Positions 15,408 to 16,864 of a DNA stretch of 16,864 bases are shown in pieces. Position numbers and translations under genes: made by a program. The notes beneath the pieces were generated by a model. That model made no database searches. It had not been told where the DNA came from and saw only the letters and a program-made list of their open reading frames with translations. Numbering within the stretch: position 1 is the first letter of the stretch; every line of letters starts with the position of its first letter. The DNA is taken from contig CAIVNT010000275.1 of assembly GCA_903907305.1 (NCBI GenBank), positions 1-16,864 of the forward strand, in the 5' to 3' direction. The stretch is from an uncultured Ignavibacteriota bacterium (GTDB lineage: Bacteria; Bacteroidota; Ignavibacteria; UBA10030; UBA8401).

Positions 15408-16120
15408 TGGAACTGACATTACTGGGACTTGCTGTTGCACCCGGCGTTGCTATCGCGCTCTATGTCTATTTCCGGGACAAATATGAGAAAGAACCGCTGT
15501 CACTTCTTTTGAAGACCTTCTTTGCCGGTTTTTTTGTTGTGATCATAGCGGCAATGGTCGAATCGATGTTCATGGAGTTATTTCCAACGAACAATACGAA
15601 TTATTTTTCGACCATCATCAACACATTCATCTTTGTCGGACTGACAGAGGAATTGAGTAAATATCTCTGTCTGTATGCAGTTGCATATCCAAAGGCGGAT
15701 TTCAATGAGCCGTTCGACGGCATTACGTATGCTGTGATGGTCTCGATGGGATTCGCGACGTCGGAGAATATCATGTACGTGATGGACGGCGGGATGCATG
15801 TTGCGGTGATAAGGATCTTTACCGCCGTTCCTGCTCACGCAACGTTTGGAGTGATGATGGGATATTTTGTCGGATTGGCGAAGTTCAGGAACCACCACGC
15901 TCCGCTTCTGTTGATGGGTATTGGTACCGCGACGTTCTTTCACGGACTGTATGATTTCTTTTTGTCCATCAACAGTATCGAATTGCTTGCATTGGGTGCA
16001 TTGGTCTCGCTATTGATCGGTGTTCGGTTCTCCTTCAAAGCAATGAAGCTTCTGAACGAAAATTCACCGTTCCGATATTCAACAATTATTCTCAGACAAA
16101 AACAGGCGGATACACAATGA
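15407..16120 (+). CDS. prsW: PrsW-family glutamic-type intramembrane protease
   Basis: The product has 237 residues and is a multipass membrane protein with about seven hydrophobic segments. All PrsW signatures are present in order: EKEP after the first segment, the catalytic-type EE pair at Glu81-Glu82 (GLTEELSKYL), FDGITYAVMVSMGFATSEN (103-121), Arg136, VPAHATFGVMMG (141-152) and FFHGLYDFF (177-185). PrsW of Bacillus subtilis makes the first cut in the anti-sigma factor RsiW. No sigma or anti-sigma gene is visible here, so the substrate is open. The start overlaps the upstream stop by 1 nt and the stop overlaps the next start by 4 nt (ATGA), making this the centre of a tightly coupled trio. 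The family call is firm; the symbol denotes family, not proven orthology. Confidence 0.92.
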   Translation: MELTLLGLAVAPGVAIALYVYFRDKYEKEPLSLLLKTFFAGFFVVIIAAMVESMFMELFPTNNTNYFSTIINTFIFVGLTEELSKYLCLYAVAYPKADFNEPFDGITYAVMVSMGFATSENIMYVMDGGMHVAVIRIFTAVPAHATFGVMMGYFVGLAKFRNHHAPLLLMGIGTATFFHGLYDFFLSINSIELLALGALVSLLIGVRFSFKAMKLLNENSPFRYSTIILRQKQADTQ

Positions 16121-16864
16121 AAAAAATCATTCTTTCCATTCTTCTGCTCAGTTCGGCCGCATTTGCCCAGGTGACTACAAAATCCGCGGATGTGTTCGAA
16201 GAACTTGAATCGGGGAATCTCACACTCAGATTTTATAATGCCGTGAAGGGAACGCCGATCCAAGGGGGTGAAGTAACGATTGAAAGTGTGGGAGAATTTG
16301 TGACGGATGATGAAGGGAAAGTGGTTTTTGCACCTCCTGCGGAAGACGGAATAATTCAAGTTGTTTTCCGTGCTGACCATTACATCCAGACTGAATTCCC
16401 AATCGAGATCATGGCCGGGACCCTCTTCTTTAACCGCGTATCGATCTCGCCGATGATGGATATCAAGTTCGTCCGTATTGTAGTGGATTGGGATAAAGAA
16501 CCGCGCGATCTTGATGCACATTTTGTGAAAACCGGTGCAAACGGATATCACATCTCGTTCCGCAATATGCGAGTGTTGGCCGACGGCAGCGGAATGCTCG
16601 ATATTGATGCAATGCAGGGATATGGTCCCGAAACGATCACTGTCAATTCTGTTGCGACACAATCTTCGTATGAATATTCCGTGTGGGATTATACGAACCA
16701 AAGCAATAAGAATTCGAAAGGACTTTCCGATTCCAAAGCGACGGTGAAAGTGTATGGCGACGGAAAACTGTTGAAAGTGATACAAGTTCCGCGAAAGAAA
16801 GAGGGAAATGTCTGGAAAGTGTTCAAAATTGAACAGGGACAGGTACGTGAGCTCAATCAACTTA
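16117..16864 (+). CDS. Secreted protein with carboxypeptidase-regulatory-like and YfaP/DUF2135-like domains (3' end outside window)
   Basis: The open frame runs off the right edge after 249 codons. A signal peptide MKKIILSILLLSSAAFAQ ends at residue 18. Residues 35-110 resemble a carboxypeptidase regulatory-like beta-sandwich (LTLRFYNAVKGTPIQGGEV, then FVTDDEGKVVF). Residues 116-215 resemble the YfaP/DUF2135 domain: VDWDKEPRDLDAHF (123-136), LDIDAMQGYGPETITV (161-176) and YEYSVWDYTN. The acidic DLD and DID motifs could bind metal, but this is inferred. The ATG overlaps the PrsW stop (ATGA at 16117-16120), so the two are probably translated together. A long open frame on the opposite strand (15940-16860) is a shadow of this gene. 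Confidence 0.83.
   Translation, partial: MKKIILSILLLSSAAFAQVTTKSADVFEELESGNLTLRFYNAVKGTPIQGGEVTIESVGEFVTDDEGKVVFAPPAEDGIIQVVFRADHYIQTEFPIEIMAGTLFFNRVSISPMMDIKFVRIVVDWDKEPRDLDAHFVKTGANGYHISFRNMRVLADGSGMLDIDAMQGYGPETITVNSVATQSSYEYSVWDYTNQSNKNSKGLSDSKATVKVYGDGKLLKVIQVPRKKEGNVWKVFKIEQGQVRELNQL

Noticed and set aside
15940..16860. A 306-codon open frame on the minus strand
   Set aside because: It lies opposite the end of PrsW and the YfaP-like gene. Those have signal peptides, overlaps and family motifs, while the minus frame gives a His/Arg/Phe-rich product without motifs.

Overview
The window carries eleven protein genes, all on the + strand. Two are cut by the window edges: a class III cyclase at the left and a secreted domain protein at the right. 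The organism is most likely a member of the Bacteroidota/Ignavibacteriota (FCB) group. The evidence is a type IX secretion (T9SS) C-terminal sorting domain of the QNYPNPFNPST type at the end of a 1458-residue surface protein, together with signal peptides that almost all place Gln right after the Ala cleavage site, as is usual in Bacteroidota. No phylogenetic marker gene is present, so the assignment stops at that level.

Layout. Positions 1-1889 hold the end of an adenylate cyclase with a helical tail, then a secreted SH3b-M48 metalloprotease. A clear intrinsic terminator (1934-1980) closes this unit. Positions 2021-13775 form a closely packed run with gaps of 12 to 77 bp: a secreted PQQ-type beta-propeller, an MltC-like lytic transglycosylase, two tandem paralogous beta-helix proteins, the giant T9SS-sorted protein, and a PEGA plus CsgG/LpoB-like protein with a C-terminal membrane helix. 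Positions 13776-14063 form the longest non-coding stretch (288 bp). It holds a 195-bp element with perfect 13-bp terminal inverted repeats and a second, nested inverted repeat, with TTAA on both sides. Positions 14064-16864 form a translationally coupled trio: an LPP20/Ig-like secreted protein, a PrsW-family intramembrane protease, and a secreted carboxypeptidase-regulatory plus YfaP-like protein.

How the genes may work together. Nine of the eleven products have cleavable signal peptides and one is a multipass membrane protease, so this is a cell-envelope and cell-surface region. A peptidoglycan lytic enzyme, an SH3b-linked periplasmic protease and two CsgG/LpoB/LPP20-like proteins suggest envelope assembly or remodelling. 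The beta-helix pair followed by the T9SS giant looks like a cell-surface module. This functional grouping is inferred from domains and gene order. The least explained features are the 195-bp nested inverted-repeat element, the beta-helix pair plus giant unit, and the coupling of PrsW to two secreted proteins.
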